Source: Bradyrhizobium sp. CB1650
GTDB lineage: Bacteria > Pseudomonadota > Alphaproteobacteria > Rhizobiales > Xanthobacteraceae
Assembly (NCBI RefSeq): GCF_029761915.1
Contig: NZ_CP121695.1
Coordinates: forward strand, 682,001 to 746,000
Reading direction: 5' to 3'
Length of the DNA stretch: 64,000 bases
The notes beneath the pieces are model-generated. The model did no database searches, had not been told where the DNA came from, and saw nothing but the letters and a program-made list of their open reading frames with translations. Made by a program: the position numbers and the translations under genes. Below are positions 8,195-18,101 of the stretch, piece after piece (the first letter of the stretch is position 1; every line of letters begins with the position of its first letter).

Positions 8195-10102
8195 ATGAGC
8201 ACGTCCAACAGCAAATTCCGGACCGGCAACAAGGAAGCTCCGACCGAGCCGTTCAAGCGCTCGGTGGCGGCCTGCCTGAAGGCGATCGCCAAGACGCCCG
8301 AGCTCGACATCAGCTTCGCCGCCGAACGCCCAGGGCTCGCGCCCGGCAAGGCGCGGCTGCCCGAACCGGCGCGCAAGATGACCAAGCGCGATGCGGCGGT
8401 CGTGCGCGGCCACGCCGACTCCATCGCGCTGAAGATTGCCTGTCACGATCCGAAACTGCATCGCAAGCTGATGCCCGGCAATCCGCAGGCGCGCGGCGTG
8501 TTCGAGGCGGTGGAGCAGGCGCGGGTCGAGGCGATCGGTGCGCGCCGCATGGCGGGCGTCGCGAAAAATCTCACCGCGATGCTCGATGATCACTTCCATC
8601 GCGGCAAGTTCGACGAGATCACCGACCGCGCCGACGCGCCGCTGGCCGACGCGCTGGCGATGCTGGTGCGCGAGCGGCTGACCGGCATGGCGCCGCCGGC
8701 CGCCGCCAGGAAGATGGTCGATCTCTGGCGGCCGATCCTCGAGGACAAGATCGGCCGGCGGCTCGACCGGCTCGATCGCCTGGTCGAGAACCAGACCAAG
8801 TTCGGCGATGCCGTGCATGATCTCTTGTCGGCGCTCGATCTCGGCGACGAGCGCAACGCCGACACCGACGACAACGACGATCAGGACGACAGCCGCGACG
8901 GTGACAACGACCAGTCCGGCGCCGAAGGCTCGCCCGATTCCGATGCCGCCCAGGAGATGAGCGCCGACCAGGCGCAGGCGACGACGGAGGAGATGAGCGA
9001 GAGCGCGATGGAAAGCGCGCAGGCCTCGACATCAGATACCTTCGACGACGGCGAGCTCGGCGACGACGAGACACCGGGCGAGGCGACGCGGCCGAACTCA
9101 CGTGGGCAGAACGAGCCGCGTGGTCCGGAATACCACGCCTTCGCACCAAAATTCGACGAGGTGATCTCGGCCGAAGATCTCTGCGACCATGAGGAGCTGG
9201 AGCGCCTGCGCGCCTATCTCGACAAGCAGCTCGCGCATCTGCAGGGCATCGTCGCCCGGCTCGCCAACCGGCTGCAGCGCCGGCTGATGGCGCAGCAGAA
9301 CCGCGCCTGGGAGTTCGACCTCGAAGAGGGCATTCTGGACCCCGCGCGGCTGTCGCGCGTGGTGACCGATCCCTATCACCCGCTGTCCTTCATGCGCGAG
9401 AAGGAGGCGACCTTCCGCGACACCGTGGTGACGCTGCTGCTCGACAATTCCGGCTCGATGCGGGGACGTCCGATCACGGTGGCGGCGACCTGCGCGGACA
9501 TCCTCGCCCGCACGCTGGAGCGTTGCGGCGTCAAGGTCGAGATCCTCGGCTTCACCACGCGCGCCTGGAAGGGCGGCCAGTCCCGCGAGGCCTGGCTTGC
9601 CGCCGGCAAGCCAGCCAATCCCGGCCGGCTGAACGATCTGCGCCATATCATCTACAAGTCGGCCGATGCCCCATGGCGTCGTGCGCGGAAAAATCTCGGC
9701 CTGATGATGCGCGAGGGTCTCCTGAAGGAGAACATCGACGGCGAGGCGCTGGATTGGGCGCACAAGCGGCTCTTGGGGCGCACCGAGCAGCGTAAGATCC
9801 TGATGATGATCTCGGACGGCGCGCCGGTCGACGACTCCACGCTGTCGGTCAATCCCGGCAATTATCTCGAGCGGCACCTGCGCCACATCATCGAGGAGAT
9901 CGAGACGCGCTCCCCGGTGGAGCTGATCGCGATCGGCATCGGCCATGACGTGACGCGTTATTACCGCCGCGCGGTGACGATCGTGGACGCGGAAGAACTC
10001 GGCGGCGCCATCACCGAAAAGCTCGCCGAGCTCTTCAGCGAGACGCATGCCGCGCCGGCGCCGCAGCCGGCGAGCCGCCCGCGACGCAAACTGCATTCGT
10101 GA
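8195..10102 (+). CDS. cobT: Cobaltochelatase subunit CobT
   Basis: A 635-residue partner of CobS in the cobaltochelatase complex. It has an N-terminal CobT domain, an acidic low-complexity linker around residues 225-300 rich in Asp/Glu/Ser (typical of CobT), and a C-terminal von Willebrand A-type domain with the MIDAS motif DNSGSMRG and, later, [18 protein letters not shown] precedes the ATG. The stop overlaps the next gene's GTG (GTGA), indicating translational coupling to the secreted phytase/esterase-like protein. Confidence 0.95.
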   Translation: MSTSNSKFRTGNKEAPTEPFKRSVAACLKAIAKTPELDISFAAERPGLAPGKARLPEPARKMTKRDAAVVRGHADSIALKIACHDPKLHRKLMPGNPQARGVFEAVEQARVEAIGARRMAGVAKNLTAMLDDHFHRGKFDEITDRADAPLADALAMLVRERLTGMAPPAAARKMVDLWRPILEDKIGRRLDRLDRLVENQTKFGDAVHDLLSALDLGDERNADTDDNDDQDDSRDGDNDQSGAEGSPDSDAAQEMSADQAQATTEEMSESAMESAQASTSDTFDDGELGDDETPGEATRPNSRGQNEPRGPEYHAFAPKFDEVISAEDLCDHEELERLRAYLDKQLAHLQGIVARLANRLQRRLMAQQNRAWEFDLEEGILDPARLSRVVTDPYHPLSFMREKEATFRDTVVTLLLDNSGSMRGRPITVAATCADILARTLERCGVKVEILGFTTRAWKGGQSREAWLAAGKPANPGRLNDLRHIIYKSADAPWRRARKNLGLMMREGLLKENIDGEALDWAHKRLLGRTEQRKILMMISDGAPVDDSTLSVNPGNYLERHLRHIIEEIETRSPVELIAIGIGHDVTRYYRRAVTIVDAEELGGAITEKLAELFSETHAAPAPQPASRPRRKLHS

Positions 10103-11184
10103 GCACGCTGTCATCCCGCCGCAGCTTCCTCGGCCAAGCGGCGGCGGGATTTTCCACTTTCGCAATCCCCACGCTTGCACGGGCGCAGCCCGTGACCGAG
10201 CCGCCGCCTAAGGCGGCGCAGATACCGGGGCAGGTCGAGCACGCCGTCACCGAGCCGGTCGCGATCGAGGTCAATGCGCGGCAGATTCCGGCATTCGAAC
10301 AGCGTGATCGTTCGCGCGTGCGCTTCGGCTCGCTGAACTATCGCAGCGGCCTGGTGCTGACCTCGCCCTATCGCGGCTTCGGCGGACTGTCCGGCATCCG
10401 TTTCCTTGATGCGAAAGGCGAGCGCTTCCTCGCGATCTCCGACCAGGGCGCCTGGTTCACCGGTCGCATCCGCTACGACGGCCGCAGCATGGTCGGGCTC
10501 GCCGATGTCGAGGCCGCGCCGATGCTGGGCGCCGGCGGGCGGCCGATCACGGACAAGCGCCTCTGGTACGACACCGAATCGATCGCGCTCGACGGCTCCT
10601 TCGTCTATGTCGGGCTGGAGCGCGTCAACCAGCTCATGCGCTTCGATTTCGCCAAGGGCTTTACCCGCGCCCGCGGCGAGGTGGTCCCATTGCCACCTGC
10701 CGCGCGAAAGCTGCCGTACAACAAGGGGCTCGAGGCGCTCGTCGTCGTGCCGAAGGGCCAGCCGCTCGCGGGCACGCTGATCGCGCTGTCGGAGGGTGGG
10801 CTCGATGCCGACGGCAATCTGATCGCGTTCCTGGTCGGCGGGCCCACGCCCGGCCAGTTCAGCGTCCGGCGCACGGACAAGCAGTTCATCAGTGACGCGG
10901 TGCTGCTGCCCTCGGGCGAGCTCCTCATCCTCGAGCGCAAATTCTCCTGGTTCACCGGCATCAACATCCGTATCCGCGCGATCCCGCTCAAATCGATCGT
11001 GCCGGGCGCGCTGGTCGACGGTCCCGTGCTGTTCAGTGCCGATCTCGGCCACGAGGTCGACAACATGGAAGGCATCGACGCCCACGTCACGCCCGAAGGC
11101 GAGACCGTGCTGACGCTTGTCTCCGACGACAATTTTTCCCTGCTCCAGCGCACGCTGCTCTTGCAGTTCACGCTGGTGGAGTAG
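10099..11184 (+). CDS. Tat-exported esterase-like/phytase-like protein
   Basis: A 361-residue protein starting with a twin-arginine signal ([20 protein letters not shown], with ARA at the likely cleavage site), so it is probably exported folded to the periplasm. The body resembles the 'esterase-like activity of phytase' family, a beta-propeller-like fold: [44 protein letters not shown], and a terminal [10 protein letters not shown]. Enzymatic activity is unproven for most members. The GTG start overlaps the cobT stop, so it is translated in the cobST operon, though a functional tie to B12 is not evident. Confidence 0.8.
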   Translation: MSTLSSRRSFLGQAAAGFSTFAIPTLARAQPVTEPPPKAAQIPGQVEHAVTEPVAIEVNARQIPAFEQRDRSRVRFGSLNYRSGLVLTSPYRGFGGLSGIRFLDAKGERFLAISDQGAWFTGRIRYDGRSMVGLADVEAAPMLGAGGRPITDKRLWYDTESIALDGSFVYVGLERVNQLMRFDFAKGFTRARGEVVPLPPAARKLPYNKGLEALVVVPKGQPLAGTLIALSEGGLDADGNLIAFLVGGPTPGQFSVRRTDKQFISDAVLLPSGELLILERKFSWFTGINIRIRAIPLKSIVPGALVDGPVLFSADLGHEVDNMEGIDAHVTPEGETVLTLVSDDNFSLLQRTLLLQFTLVE

Positions 11185-11373
11185 AGGGCGCGGGGAGGCT
11201 GGCAGTGCTGCCCTCTCACGTCGTCCCGGCCTAGTGTGTGGCGGTGCCCTTGCGACCATGTGAGAGCGCAATGCATGGCACCGCGGGCGGGCATTCCCGC
11301 CGCGCCGGTGGTAATCCGGGTTCCGCTGACTACACTTCTCTCAATTGCCCATCCACCCCTCGGAACATCCCGC

Positions 11374-12486
11374 ATGAGCGCCCTGTTTTCCCCGATCAAG
11401 CTGCGCGGCCTGACGCTGAAGAACCGTCTCATCGTGTCGCCGATGTGCCAGTATTCGGCCGACGACGGCGTCGCCACCGACTGGCACTTCAGCCACATCA
11501 ACAATCTGGCGCTGTCGGGGGCTTCGATGTTCTGCATCGAGGCGACCCATGTCGAGGCGATCGGCCGCATCACGCCGGGCTGCCTCGGGCTCTACAGCGA
11601 TGCCTGCGAGGCGGCGCTGAAGCAGATCCTCGCCTCCGTGCGCAAGCACTCCACGATTGCGATCGGGATGCAGCTCGCCCATGCCGGCCGCAAAGCCAGC
11701 AGTGCGCGGCCCTGGGACGGCGGCCAGCTCATTCCGCAAGGCCAGGGCGGCTGGCAGCCGGTGGCGCCATCCGCGGTGCCGCACAAGGAGGGCGAGGCCG
11801 CGCCGCTGGCGCTGGATAGTGCCGGCCTGAAGCGCATCCGCGAGGCCTTCGTCGACAGCGCCAAGCGTGCGGCCCGGCTCGGCATCGACGCGATCGAGCT
11901 GCACGGCGCGCACGGCTATCTCCTGCATCAATTCCTCTCGCCGATTTCCAACCGCCGCACCGACGACTATGGCGGGTCTTTGCAGAACCGCATGCGCTTC
12001 CCGCTCGAGGTGTTCGACGCGGTGCGTGCGGCGTTCCCGTCCGACAGGCCGGTCGGCATGCGGGTGTCGTCGACCGACTGGGTCGAGGGCGGCTGGGATC
12101 TTGCGCAGACCATCGAATTTGCCAGGGCGCTGAAGGCGCGCGGCGTCGACTGGATCGATGCCTCCTCCGGCGGCGTCTCGCCGCTGCAGAAGATCCCGCT
12201 CGGCCCCGGCTACCAGGTGCAGTTCGCAGAGAGCATCCGCCGCGAGACCGGCCTTCCCACCATCGCCGTCGGCCTGATCACCGAAGCCGGGCAAGCCGAG
12301 GAGATCGTCGAAAGCGGCAAGGCCGACATGGTCGCGCTCGCCCGCGCCATGCTCTACGATCCCCGCTTCGGCTGGCACGCCGCCGCCGAGCTCGGCGGCG
12401 AAGTCGAAGCGCCCCCGCAATACTGGCGCTCGCAGCCCTCGACGCAGAAGGCGCTGTTCGGCAAGACCACGTTCGGCGCAAGGTAG
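11374..12486 (+). CDS. NADH:flavin oxidoreductase (Old Yellow Enzyme, YqjM-like)
   Basis: A 370-residue FMN-dependent ene-reductase. Seen: LFSPIKLRGLTLKNRLIVSP then MCQYSA near the N terminus (the Cys is typical of the thermophilic-like/YqjM class), QLAHAGRKAS, ELHGAHGYLLHQFLSP, GVSPLQK, and the phosphate-binding AVGLITEAGQAEEIV followed by ALARAMLYDPRFGWHAA. The ATG was chosen because the family begins MSALFSP; the open frame upstream has no homology. Physiological substrates are probably electrophilic enones or enoates. It stands alone between gaps. Confidence 0.93.
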   Translation: MSALFSPIKLRGLTLKNRLIVSPMCQYSADDGVATDWHFSHINNLALSGASMFCIEATHVEAIGRITPGCLGLYSDACEAALKQILASVRKHSTIAIGMQLAHAGRKASSARPWDGGQLIPQGQGGWQPVAPSAVPHKEGEAAPLALDSAGLKRIREAFVDSAKRAARLGIDAIELHGAHGYLLHQFLSPISNRRTDDYGGSLQNRMRFPLEVFDAVRAAFPSDRPVGMRVSSTDWVEGGWDLAQTIEFARALKARGVDWIDASSGGVSPLQKIPLGPGYQVQFAESIRRETGLPTIAVGLITEAGQAEEIVESGKADMVALARAMLYDPRFGWHAAAELGGEVEAPPQYWRSQPSTQKALFGKTTFGAR

Positions 12487-12504
12487 GACGCCTCAACCAC
12501 CACT

Positions 12505-12633
12505 GTCGTCCTGGCGAAAGCCAGGATCCATACCGCGTGATCTCACGACGGCGCGCCGTCGGAGTTGTCGAAGAATCCAACTTTGAGTCTTCGCGAAACC
12601 ACTTCCTGTGGTTATGGCCTTCGCCGGAACGAC
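12505..12633. repeat. Dispersed palindromic repeat, family A, within a 329-base gap
   Basis: GTCGTCCTGGCGAAAGCCAGG at the left and GCCTTCGCCGGAACGAC at the right with a variable core. The rest of the gap (12487-12815) shows nothing I can support as a gene. Confidence 0.75.
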
Positions 12634-12815
12634 ACCGCTGGCGTCGGCGTCGTGTGGCACGATGTCATGTCACCACTCATCGGGGGTACTCCATTCGGCC
12701 GATGATCGCCGGCATCATCGCGCGTTATGCCTCACCCCTCCGTGACTCCGCTTACCTTCCGCCCCGGCCAAAATTGGCCTAACCTCGCCATCCTCAACGC
12801 AAAGCGAGGCCCGCC

Positions 12816-13223
12816 ATGCGTTTTCGTGCCCGGAAGGCTGCCCACGTCTTTGAGCGCGTGGGCCTCGCGATGGCGGGGGCCGCGTGCGGGCTGTTCGTCG
12901 GCGCCTATGTGGGCTCGGCGATCTCGCACCTCACCACGCAGGGCTTTCTGCTGGTGATGATGCTGCTCGGCGTCATCGGCTTCTATATCGGCATCGACAC
13001 GCCGCAGCTTCCGTTCGACGAGGCGCACAGCCAGATCGACGCCGCGGAATTGTTGAGCTCCGCCGGCACGCTCTGCGCCACCTTCGCCGCATTCGCCTCC
13101 GTCGCCGTCATCGTGCTGCGGCTTGACCCGCACGCCGCCCTGACCTGGCTCGTCCTCATCGCCTGGGTCGCCGGCGTCGCGATGCAGATCGTCGCGGGCG
13201 CGAAGGCCAGGATGCGGGGGTGA
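12816..13223 (+). CDS. Small conserved membrane protein, function unknown
   Basis: A 135-residue protein with four hydrophobic stretches: about residues 16-35 (VGLAMAGAACGLFVGAYVGS), 43-58 (GFLLVMMLLGVIGFYIG), 80-100 (SAGTLCATFAAFASVAVIVL) and 107-126 (ALTWLVLIAWVAGVAMQIVA). The N terminus is basic (MRFRARKAAH), predicting a cytoplasmic start. I do not recognise the family. It stands alone, downstream of a repeat and followed by a half-repeat and a convergent PilZ gene. Confidence 0.7.
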   Translation: MRFRARKAAHVFERVGLAMAGAACGLFVGAYVGSAISHLTTQGFLLVMMLLGVIGFYIGIDTPQLPFDEAHSQIDAAELLSSAGTLCATFAAFASVAVIVLRLDPHAALTWLVLIAWVAGVAMQIVAGAKARMRG

Positions 13224-13253
13224 GGGGTGGAAGTAAGCGTCTCAAATTCCGGC

Positions 13254-13279
13254 GTCGTCCCGGCCTTCGCCCGGACGAC
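13254..13279. repeat. Single-arm copy of repeat family A
   Basis: GTCGTCCCGGCCTTCGCC followed by CGGACGAC: a compact hairpin-like arm without the variable core, lying between the convergent membrane-protein and PilZ genes. Confidence 0.65.
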
Positions 13280-13312
13280 ACGGAGCGAGAGGCGGCTTCC
13301 GAGCGCCGCCCC

Positions 13313-13564
13313 TCAAAACACCACGCCCACCCGGGTGCCGCGCTTCCAGGCGATGCGGCAGCGCTTTTTGGTGTTGACGTGGAGCAGCTCGAAGCGGTCG
13401 GGGATTTGGACTTGGCCGCCGAGATCGACGCAGGCGCCGCCCGGCGAATAGTCGATCAGCGTGCAGTTGATCACCGGCGCGCGCGGGTCGGTGATGATCT
13501 TGGCCTGGCGGGACACCAGCCCGCTCGGCTTCACACGGGCATATCGGCGCGGATGCGTTGGCAC
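13313..13564 (-). CDS. PilZ domain protein
   Basis: An 83-residue single-domain protein. PilZ domains usually bind cyclic di-GMP through RxxxR and D/NxSxxG motifs. Here the start is PTHPRRYARVKPSG (Arg cluster) and the second motif is LIDYSPGGACVDLG (D-x-S-x-x-G), followed by RCRIAWKRGTRVGVVF. I chose a GTG preceded by TTGGAGGAGAC; an in-frame ATG 63 bases upstream has no ribosome-binding site. Probable role: a cytoplasmic c-di-GMP response in motility, exopolysaccharide or cell cycle; the partner is unknown. Confidence 0.82.
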   Translation of the reverse strand: MPTHPRRYARVKPSGLVSRQAKIITDPRAPVINCTLIDYSPGGACVDLGGQVQIPDRFELLHVNTKKRCRIAWKRGTRVGVVF

Positions 13565-13731
13565 GTCTCCTCCAATTCCGCTCGAGCAGTCATGCTCGGA
13601 CAAAAGGTCGCGGTGGTTGGCTCGCATGATGGAACGGAGATGATGCGATAGGACTAAGGTCCGCCGGAGAATTTTAGTGAAAAATGGCGGCGAATTGCGG
13701 GGAGCCTATTGGCCCGCGCGGCCGTCGCCCT

Positions 13732-15057
13732 CTACTCCACCGTCGTCCCGGCGAAGGCCGCCACCTCCGCATGCGGCGGGGTCGGCATCGGCACCGTCAC
13801 GAAATCCTTCGGCAGATTCACCGGACGATAGTCCGGCCTCGCGGCCATCCGCTTCACCACGCTCTCATGCACATGTGCGCCTGAGGGGATCACGCGCGGC
13901 TCGCAATCGGGGATGTAGAAGCCGAGAACGACCTTCCGCTCCGGCCACTCCCTGTAGGTCGCGCGCTTCGGCAAATATTCCAGCACGCGCCAGGCCGCCG
14001 TCATCGAATTGTGCAGCTCGCCGTCGGCGTCGGGCGCGACGTAGGTGAACGGGCTGTTCTTGCGCTGGATGCCCCAGGCGAGCTGGTTCACGGTGCGCGG
14101 GTTGAAGTTCAGCCCCGCCTTGCGCGCCTCGTCGATCATCCACAGCAGCGGATATTTCGACGCCGCGCTCGCGGCTTCCGCATAGCCGCCGCCGACGTCG
14201 CAATGCACGCCCGCGAACCAGACCTGCAGGTTGTCCTGCGGCTCCTTCTTGTCGTCGGGCACGAAGCGGTTGCTCCAAAACTCCTGCGGCTCCTTCCACT
14301 GCTTCAGGCGGAACATGCAGCGCCGCTCGTCGATCGCGATCGCCTGCCGGAAGATCTGCACGCTCGGGTTCCGGATCGTGAACGCCAGTTCCTCCAGGCT
14401 CGGCCAATAGAGGCGGTCGGCGCGGGGCACGATCACGCTCGCCACCGTGTCCCACACCCCGATGAAGTGGATGGTCGGCCAGCGCGAGGAGGTGATGCGT
14501 GCGAATTGGGCGGCGAGATCGAAGCGGTCCTGCGGCAGCGGCCCGTCCTCGTCGGATCCTGCATCCGTGAGGTCGGCGACATCATTGCCGCGCCCCGAGC
14601 CGGAATATTGCTTGTAGGAGATGAGGCCGCTGCCTGCGAGGTTGGCCTGCTCCGGCGAGATCAGCCCGACCTTGTGGATCAGCCCCGCCAGCACCCGCAC
14701 GGTATAGGCGCCGCGGGAGAAGCCGAACAGATAGATCCTGTCGCCCGGTGCGTAATGCTCGACCAGGAAGCGATAGGCCGACAGCACGTTGTCATCCAGC
14801 CCGTAGCCGGTGGCGAGCCCCAGCACCAGATTGATGTTGGCCTTCCAGCGGTGCCACGTGCTCGGCTCCGTCACCGTGCCGACGCCGGGATCATAGAACA
14901 CGAGCTGCCGCGGCTGTGTCCTGTCCGTCTTGCGCAGGCAGCGATAGAGCTTGAGGACGTTGGAGATGTTCTCGCTGATCTCGTTGCCGGTGCCGTCGCA
15001 GCAGATGACGATGTTTTTCGGCTCGGACTTGGATTCGGTCTTGCGGTCGTGCTCCAC
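13732..15057 (-). CDS. DUF2235 alpha/beta-hydrolase (Tle1-like lipase fold)
   Basis: A 441-residue protein of the DUF2235 family, which includes type VI secretion phospholipases (Tle1) and many uncharacterised proteins. Seen: the N-terminal IVICCDGTGNEISEN signature, FYDPGVGT, and the nucleophile elbow FGFSRGAYTVR (GxSxG, about residues 112-116), then FIGVWDTVAS and a late WFAGVHCDVGGGY containing the catalytic His/Asp region. The GTG start is supported by GGGAGGGG six bases upstream. No secretion-system genes are near. The last ~10 codons (VAAFAGTTVE) are read through an arm of repeat family A at about 13742-13760. A decayed copy of the 5' end lies at about 18102-18276. Confidence 0.87.
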   Translation of the reverse strand: MEHDRKTESKSEPKNIVICCDGTGNEISENISNVLKLYRCLRKTDRTQPRQLVFYDPGVGTVTEPSTWHRWKANINLVLGLATGYGLDDNVLSAYRFLVEHYAPGDRIYLFGFSRGAYTVRVLAGLIHKVGLISPEQANLAGSGLISYKQYSGSGRGNDVADLTDAGSDEDGPLPQDRFDLAAQFARITSSRWPTIHFIGVWDTVASVIVPRADRLYWPSLEELAFTIRNPSVQIFRQAIAIDERRCMFRLKQWKEPQEFWSNRFVPDDKKEPQDNLQVWFAGVHCDVGGGYAEAASAASKYPLLWMIDEARKAGLNFNPRTVNQLAWGIQRKNSPFTYVAPDADGELHNSMTAAWRVLEYLPKRATYREWPERKVVLGFYIPDCEPRVIPSGAHVHESVVKRMAARPDYRPVNLPKDFVTVPMPTPPHAEVAAFAGTTVE

Positions 15058-15165
15058 GGTACGCCCCTCCCGGTGATGCTTCCGCGGCGAATATAGCGCA
15101 CGAGCTGTTGAAATTAACCACTTGTTAACCATGCGGTCGCCTAATGAGGACGATGGGGGATCACC

Positions 15166-15840
15166 ATGTCGGCCCATGTGACGCGACCCAAATTGATGCC
15201 TGTTTCGGCCGATCCGGCCATTCGGTCGGTGGCGAGGCTCGCGGTTTGCGCCAAGGCCGTCCTGCAGGCCAAAACGGCTGTCCTACGGAGCCAAGCCATG
15301 TTCGGAAAGGACGACTTAGTGGACAATCTCAGCCGCGACCTCGATCGCGTGCGCGGAAGACGCGATGCACTTGCATCCGAAGCCACGACCCTGACGGCTC
15401 AGATCGCCGAAATCGAAGCCCGCCTTGCGGAGGAGAAGAAAAGGCGGGAGCGCGATCGCGTGTTGGGCGAAATCGAAGCGATAAAAACCCGAATCAGGCA
15501 AGCCTCCAGCGCGTTCACACCCGTCGTCGATGGTCTCTCCAAGGCGATCGAGTCGGCCGCGGCCGTCGTGCCCGAGGCTCGCGACCTCAATAGTTTCCTG
15601 GTGTCGGTGGCGACCGAAATCGACAGCGTGCTCGATCCCCTGCTGCGCGGACTGGATCAGCGCGCGGATGCAGTGCGCGCCGGCCACGCTGCGCTGGACC
15701 TGCCGAGTCCGGCCAGTGAAGCGCCCATCGAACCGCCAAAGGACAGCGATCGCCTGCTTCGTTTCCCGGCATGGCTGTCTCGCGACAAGGACGACGAAAA
15801 GACGGACACGGCGGAGAGCTCGCGCAGCACGGCGGCGTGA
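15166..15840 (+). CDS. Coiled-coil protein, function unknown
   Basis: A 224-residue hydrophilic protein with no membrane segment. Residues about 50-115 are heptad-rich (LVDNLSRDLDRVRGRRDALA, then AQIAEIEARLAEEKKRRERD and VLGEIEAIKTRI), predicting a coiled coil. The C terminus is charged (SRDKDDEKTDTAESS). The ATG follows GGGGGA; an in-frame ATG at 15298 would drop the first 44 residues and start just before the coil. It is divergent from the DUF2235 gene and convergent with the short ftsZ. A cytoskeletal or envelope role beside ftsZ is only a guess. Confidence 0.72.
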   Translation: MSAHVTRPKLMPVSADPAIRSVARLAVCAKAVLQAKTAVLRSQAMFGKDDLVDNLSRDLDRVRGRRDALASEATTLTAQIAEIEARLAEEKKRRERDRVLGEIEAIKTRIRQASSAFTPVVDGLSKAIESAAAVVPEARDLNSFLVSVATEIDSVLDPLLRGLDQRADAVRAGHAALDLPSPASEAPIEPPKDSDRLLRFPAWLSRDKDDEKTDTAESSRSTAA

Positions 15841-15865
15841 ACGATTGGCGAGTTGTTGTTTCGCT

Positions 15866-15974
15866 CCGTCATTCCGGGGCGCGCCTCTTGGCGCGAGCCC
15901 GGAATCCATTGCTCAACAGTCACTGCGGTCCGATGGATCCCGGGCTCGCGACTTTGTCGCGCCCCGGGATGACG
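15866..15974. repeat. Dispersed palindromic repeat, family B
   Basis: It starts CGTCATTCCGGGGCGCGCC and ends with the complementary GCGCCCCGGGATGACG, with GAGCCCGGAATCCA inside. It lies between the convergent coiled-coil gene and ftsZ paralogue. Further copies are at 24004-24134, 47779-47814 (half) and 51812-51910. Confidence 0.78.
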
Positions 15975-16029
15975 ACCTGTTGTTGTGCTCGCTGGTCGCC
16001 AAGCAAGCAGCTCCGGTTCTTTACGACCG

Positions 16030-17283
16030 CTAGCTGGCGCTGCGGCGCAGGAAGGCCGGGATATCGAGAATGCTTTCGTCGGCCACGTTGCGCGGCGCGG
16101 CGCGGCCGTAAGGATCGAGCGGCTGCGGCGCCGCGTGGCGCGCATGGTCCGGTCTCGGCCTTGCCGGTTGCCCCGCGGGGGCCTCCGGGCGGAGCGGCGG
16201 GCTTTCCACGTGCGGAAGGGTGGCACTGCGCTCGATGCGATCGGCGATGCGGCGGCTGTCGTGGCGCAGCTTGCCGGCGAGCTGCGTGAGCGCGCTTTCC
16301 GCCGCTTGCGTCTGCTGCGCGGTGTCGAGATTATCGATACCGGTCGCCACCACCGAGACGCGGACGATGCCTTCGAGGCTTTCATCGAAGGAGGCGCCGA
16401 CGATGATGTTGGCGTCGGGGTCGGCCTCGTCGCGAATTCGGGTGGCGGCTTCGTCGACCTCGTACAGCATGAGATCCCTGCCGCCGGTGATGGAGATGAT
16501 GAGGCCGCTGGCGCGCTTGATCGAGGGGTTCTCGATCAATGGATTGGAAATCGCGGCCACGGCGGCGGCGAGCACGCGCTTCTCGCCGGAAGCCTCGCCC
16601 CGTCCCATCATGGCCTTGCCCTTCTCCTTCATGACGGAGAGAACATCGGCAAAATCGAGGTTGATGAGACCTTCCTTGACGATGAGGTCGCTGATGCAGG
16701 CCACGCCCGAATAAAGCACCTGGTCGGCGAGGGCGAAGGCATCGGCGAATGTGGTCTTCGCGCTCGCCACCCGGAACAGGTTCTGGTTCGGAATGATCAA
16801 GAGGGTGTCGACCGTCTTCAGCAACTCCTCGATGCCGGCTTCGGCAAAGCGCATGCGGCGCTGCCCCTCGAAGTAGAACGGCTTGGTGACCACGCCGATG
16901 GTGAGGATGCCGAGCTCGCGCGCAGTCCTGGCGACGACGGGGGCAGCCCCGGTGCCGGTCCCGCCGCCCATGCCGGCCGTGACGAACACCATGTGTGCGC
17001 CGGTCAGATGATCGCGGATCGTGTCGATTGCCTCTTCGGCTGCGGCGCGTCCCAATTCGGGCTGCGAGCCGGCGCCAAGGCCTGCAGTCACCTGGGTGCC
17101 GAGCTGGATGAGACGCTGGGCCTTCGACATGGCGAGCGCCTGCGCGTCGGTATTGGCGACGACGAACTCGACCCCTTGCAGCCCGGCGGTGATCATGTTG
17201 TTGACCGCATTGCCGCCGGCGCCGCCGACCCCAAATACGACAATGCGCGCCTTCATCTCGCGGATATCGGTGATGCTAGCCAT
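16030..17283 (-). CDS. ftsZ2: FtsZ paralogue with short linker (second FtsZ)
   Basis: A 417-residue bacterial tubulin. Seen: GTP-binding [14 protein letters not shown] (17-30), tubulin signature GGGTGTG (106-112), and the T7-loop segment [14 protein letters not shown]. The polymerising core therefore looks intact. It keeps a C-terminal conserved peptide, [11 protein letters not shown], which in FtsZ binds FtsA and other partners, but the linker is only ~75 residues, whereas the principal FtsZ of alphaproteobacteria is usually longer (near 500-600). No division-cluster genes (ftsA, ftsQ, mur) are nearby. It follows an HTH/coiled-coil gene on the same strand after 51 bases, probably as an operon. 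A secondary FtsZ modulating division or cell shape is likely. Confidence 0.9.
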   Translation of the reverse strand: MASITDIREMKARIVVFGVGGAGGNAVNNMITAGLQGVEFVVANTDAQALAMSKAQRLIQLGTQVTAGLGAGSQPELGRAAAEEAIDTIRDHLTGAHMVFVTAGMGGGTGTGAAPVVARTARELGILTIGVVTKPFYFEGQRRMRFAEAGIEELLKTVDTLLIIPNQNLFRVASAKTTFADAFALADQVLYSGVACISDLIVKEGLINLDFADVLSVMKEKGKAMMGRGEASGEKRVLAAAVAAISNPLIENPSIKRASGLIISITGGRDLMLYEVDEAATRIRDEADPDANIIVGASFDESLEGIVRVSVVATGIDNLDTAQQTQAAESALTQLAGKLRHDSRRIADRIERSATLPHVESPPLRPEAPAGQPARPRPDHARHAAPQPLDPYGRAAPRNVADESILDIPAFLRRSAS

Positions 17284-17334
17284 TCTTCCCTCGCGGTTGC
17301 TCCGGCAAGCCGGAGGTGGAGAAAGTCCCGAATG

Positions 17335-17847
17335 CTACCTGCAGGCCGCGCGATCCGCTTGCACGATCGCGGCGGCCAGACGTCCCAATCGATTCGCGGC
17401 TTGTCCGGCGATCGAGTCCCCCGCCCGGCGACCGGTCCGCAAGTCCGCCACTTCGTCTTCCAATCGTGCCGCCCGCTCATTGGCCGCCGCCGTCTCGGCA
17501 GCCGCCTGCTTGAGCTCGGCAGCCAGGCGATCGGCGCGCTCGCTCTCGCGCTCGAAAACCGCCCGGTAGCCGGCTGCGATTGCTTCGAGCCGCGCGATCT
17601 CGGCCTTGAAGGCCTCGATCTTGAACGCCTCGATCCTTGCCATGGAGGCGGCGATGGGGTCGGCCCGGCGGCCGCGTCGCGGGCGGGGCACATACCGCAG
17701 TTCGGAGAAATCGACGCTCACCAGCGCCTTGCCGTCGCCCGAGCGCGAGCGCGGCAGTCGCCGCCGTCTTGCAAGCGCACGAGCAGCCTCGCGCGAGATC
17801 GCGAGGCGGGCAGCGAGATCGGCGTAACTCAGCAACTCAACGCACAT
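17335..17847 (-). CDS. HTH plus coiled-coil protein upstream of ftsZ2
   Basis: A 170-residue protein. The N terminus LLSYADLAARLAISREAARALARRRRLP resembles a short helix-turn-helix, followed by a basic RPRRGRRAD stretch. From about residue 85 a long helix runs with IEAFKAEIARLEAIAAGY and LAAELKQAAAETAAANERAA, a likely coiled coil. This architecture recalls plasmid KfrA-type and other DNA-binding structural proteins found in rhizobia. The start is firm: AGGAGG seven bases before ATG. It is the first gene of an apparent two-gene unit with the ftsZ paralogue, so it may regulate or position it; this is inferred. Confidence 0.75.
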   Translation of the reverse strand: MCVELLSYADLAARLAISREAARALARRRRLPRSRSGDGKALVSVDFSELRYVPRPRRGRRADPIAASMARIEAFKIEAFKAEIARLEAIAAGYRAVFERESERADRLAAELKQAAAETAAANERAARLEDEVADLRTGRRAGDSIAGQAANRLGRLAAAIVQADRAACR

Positions 17848-18101
17848 CGGCTGTCCTCCTGGACCGAACCGGGACGGCATTTCGGGCTAATGATGGCTGG
17901 ACGATGACAGCAGGCTAGGCTGCGTTGGTTAATGGCCGGTTAACGCGCGAGCGCGGCGCTAACGATTTGGCGCAGTCGTGGCTTTTGCGGATGCAGCCCG
18001 GCTATTCCGATCCCCCCGACCGCCGACACGCTGACGAATGTGACCCACGCGTCCGTATGGGCGAGAAGCGGCGTTCGCAAATCGATCCGGTATCGGCGCT
18101 T

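Noticed and set aside
13732..15057. Type VI secretion effector cluster
   Set aside because: Although DUF2235 includes Tle1 effectors, no vgrG, hcp, immunity or tss gene is adjacent.
15985..17907. 640-codon plus-strand frame opposite ftsZ2 and the HTH gene
   Set aside because: Antisense to two well-supported genes, with no recognisable domain.
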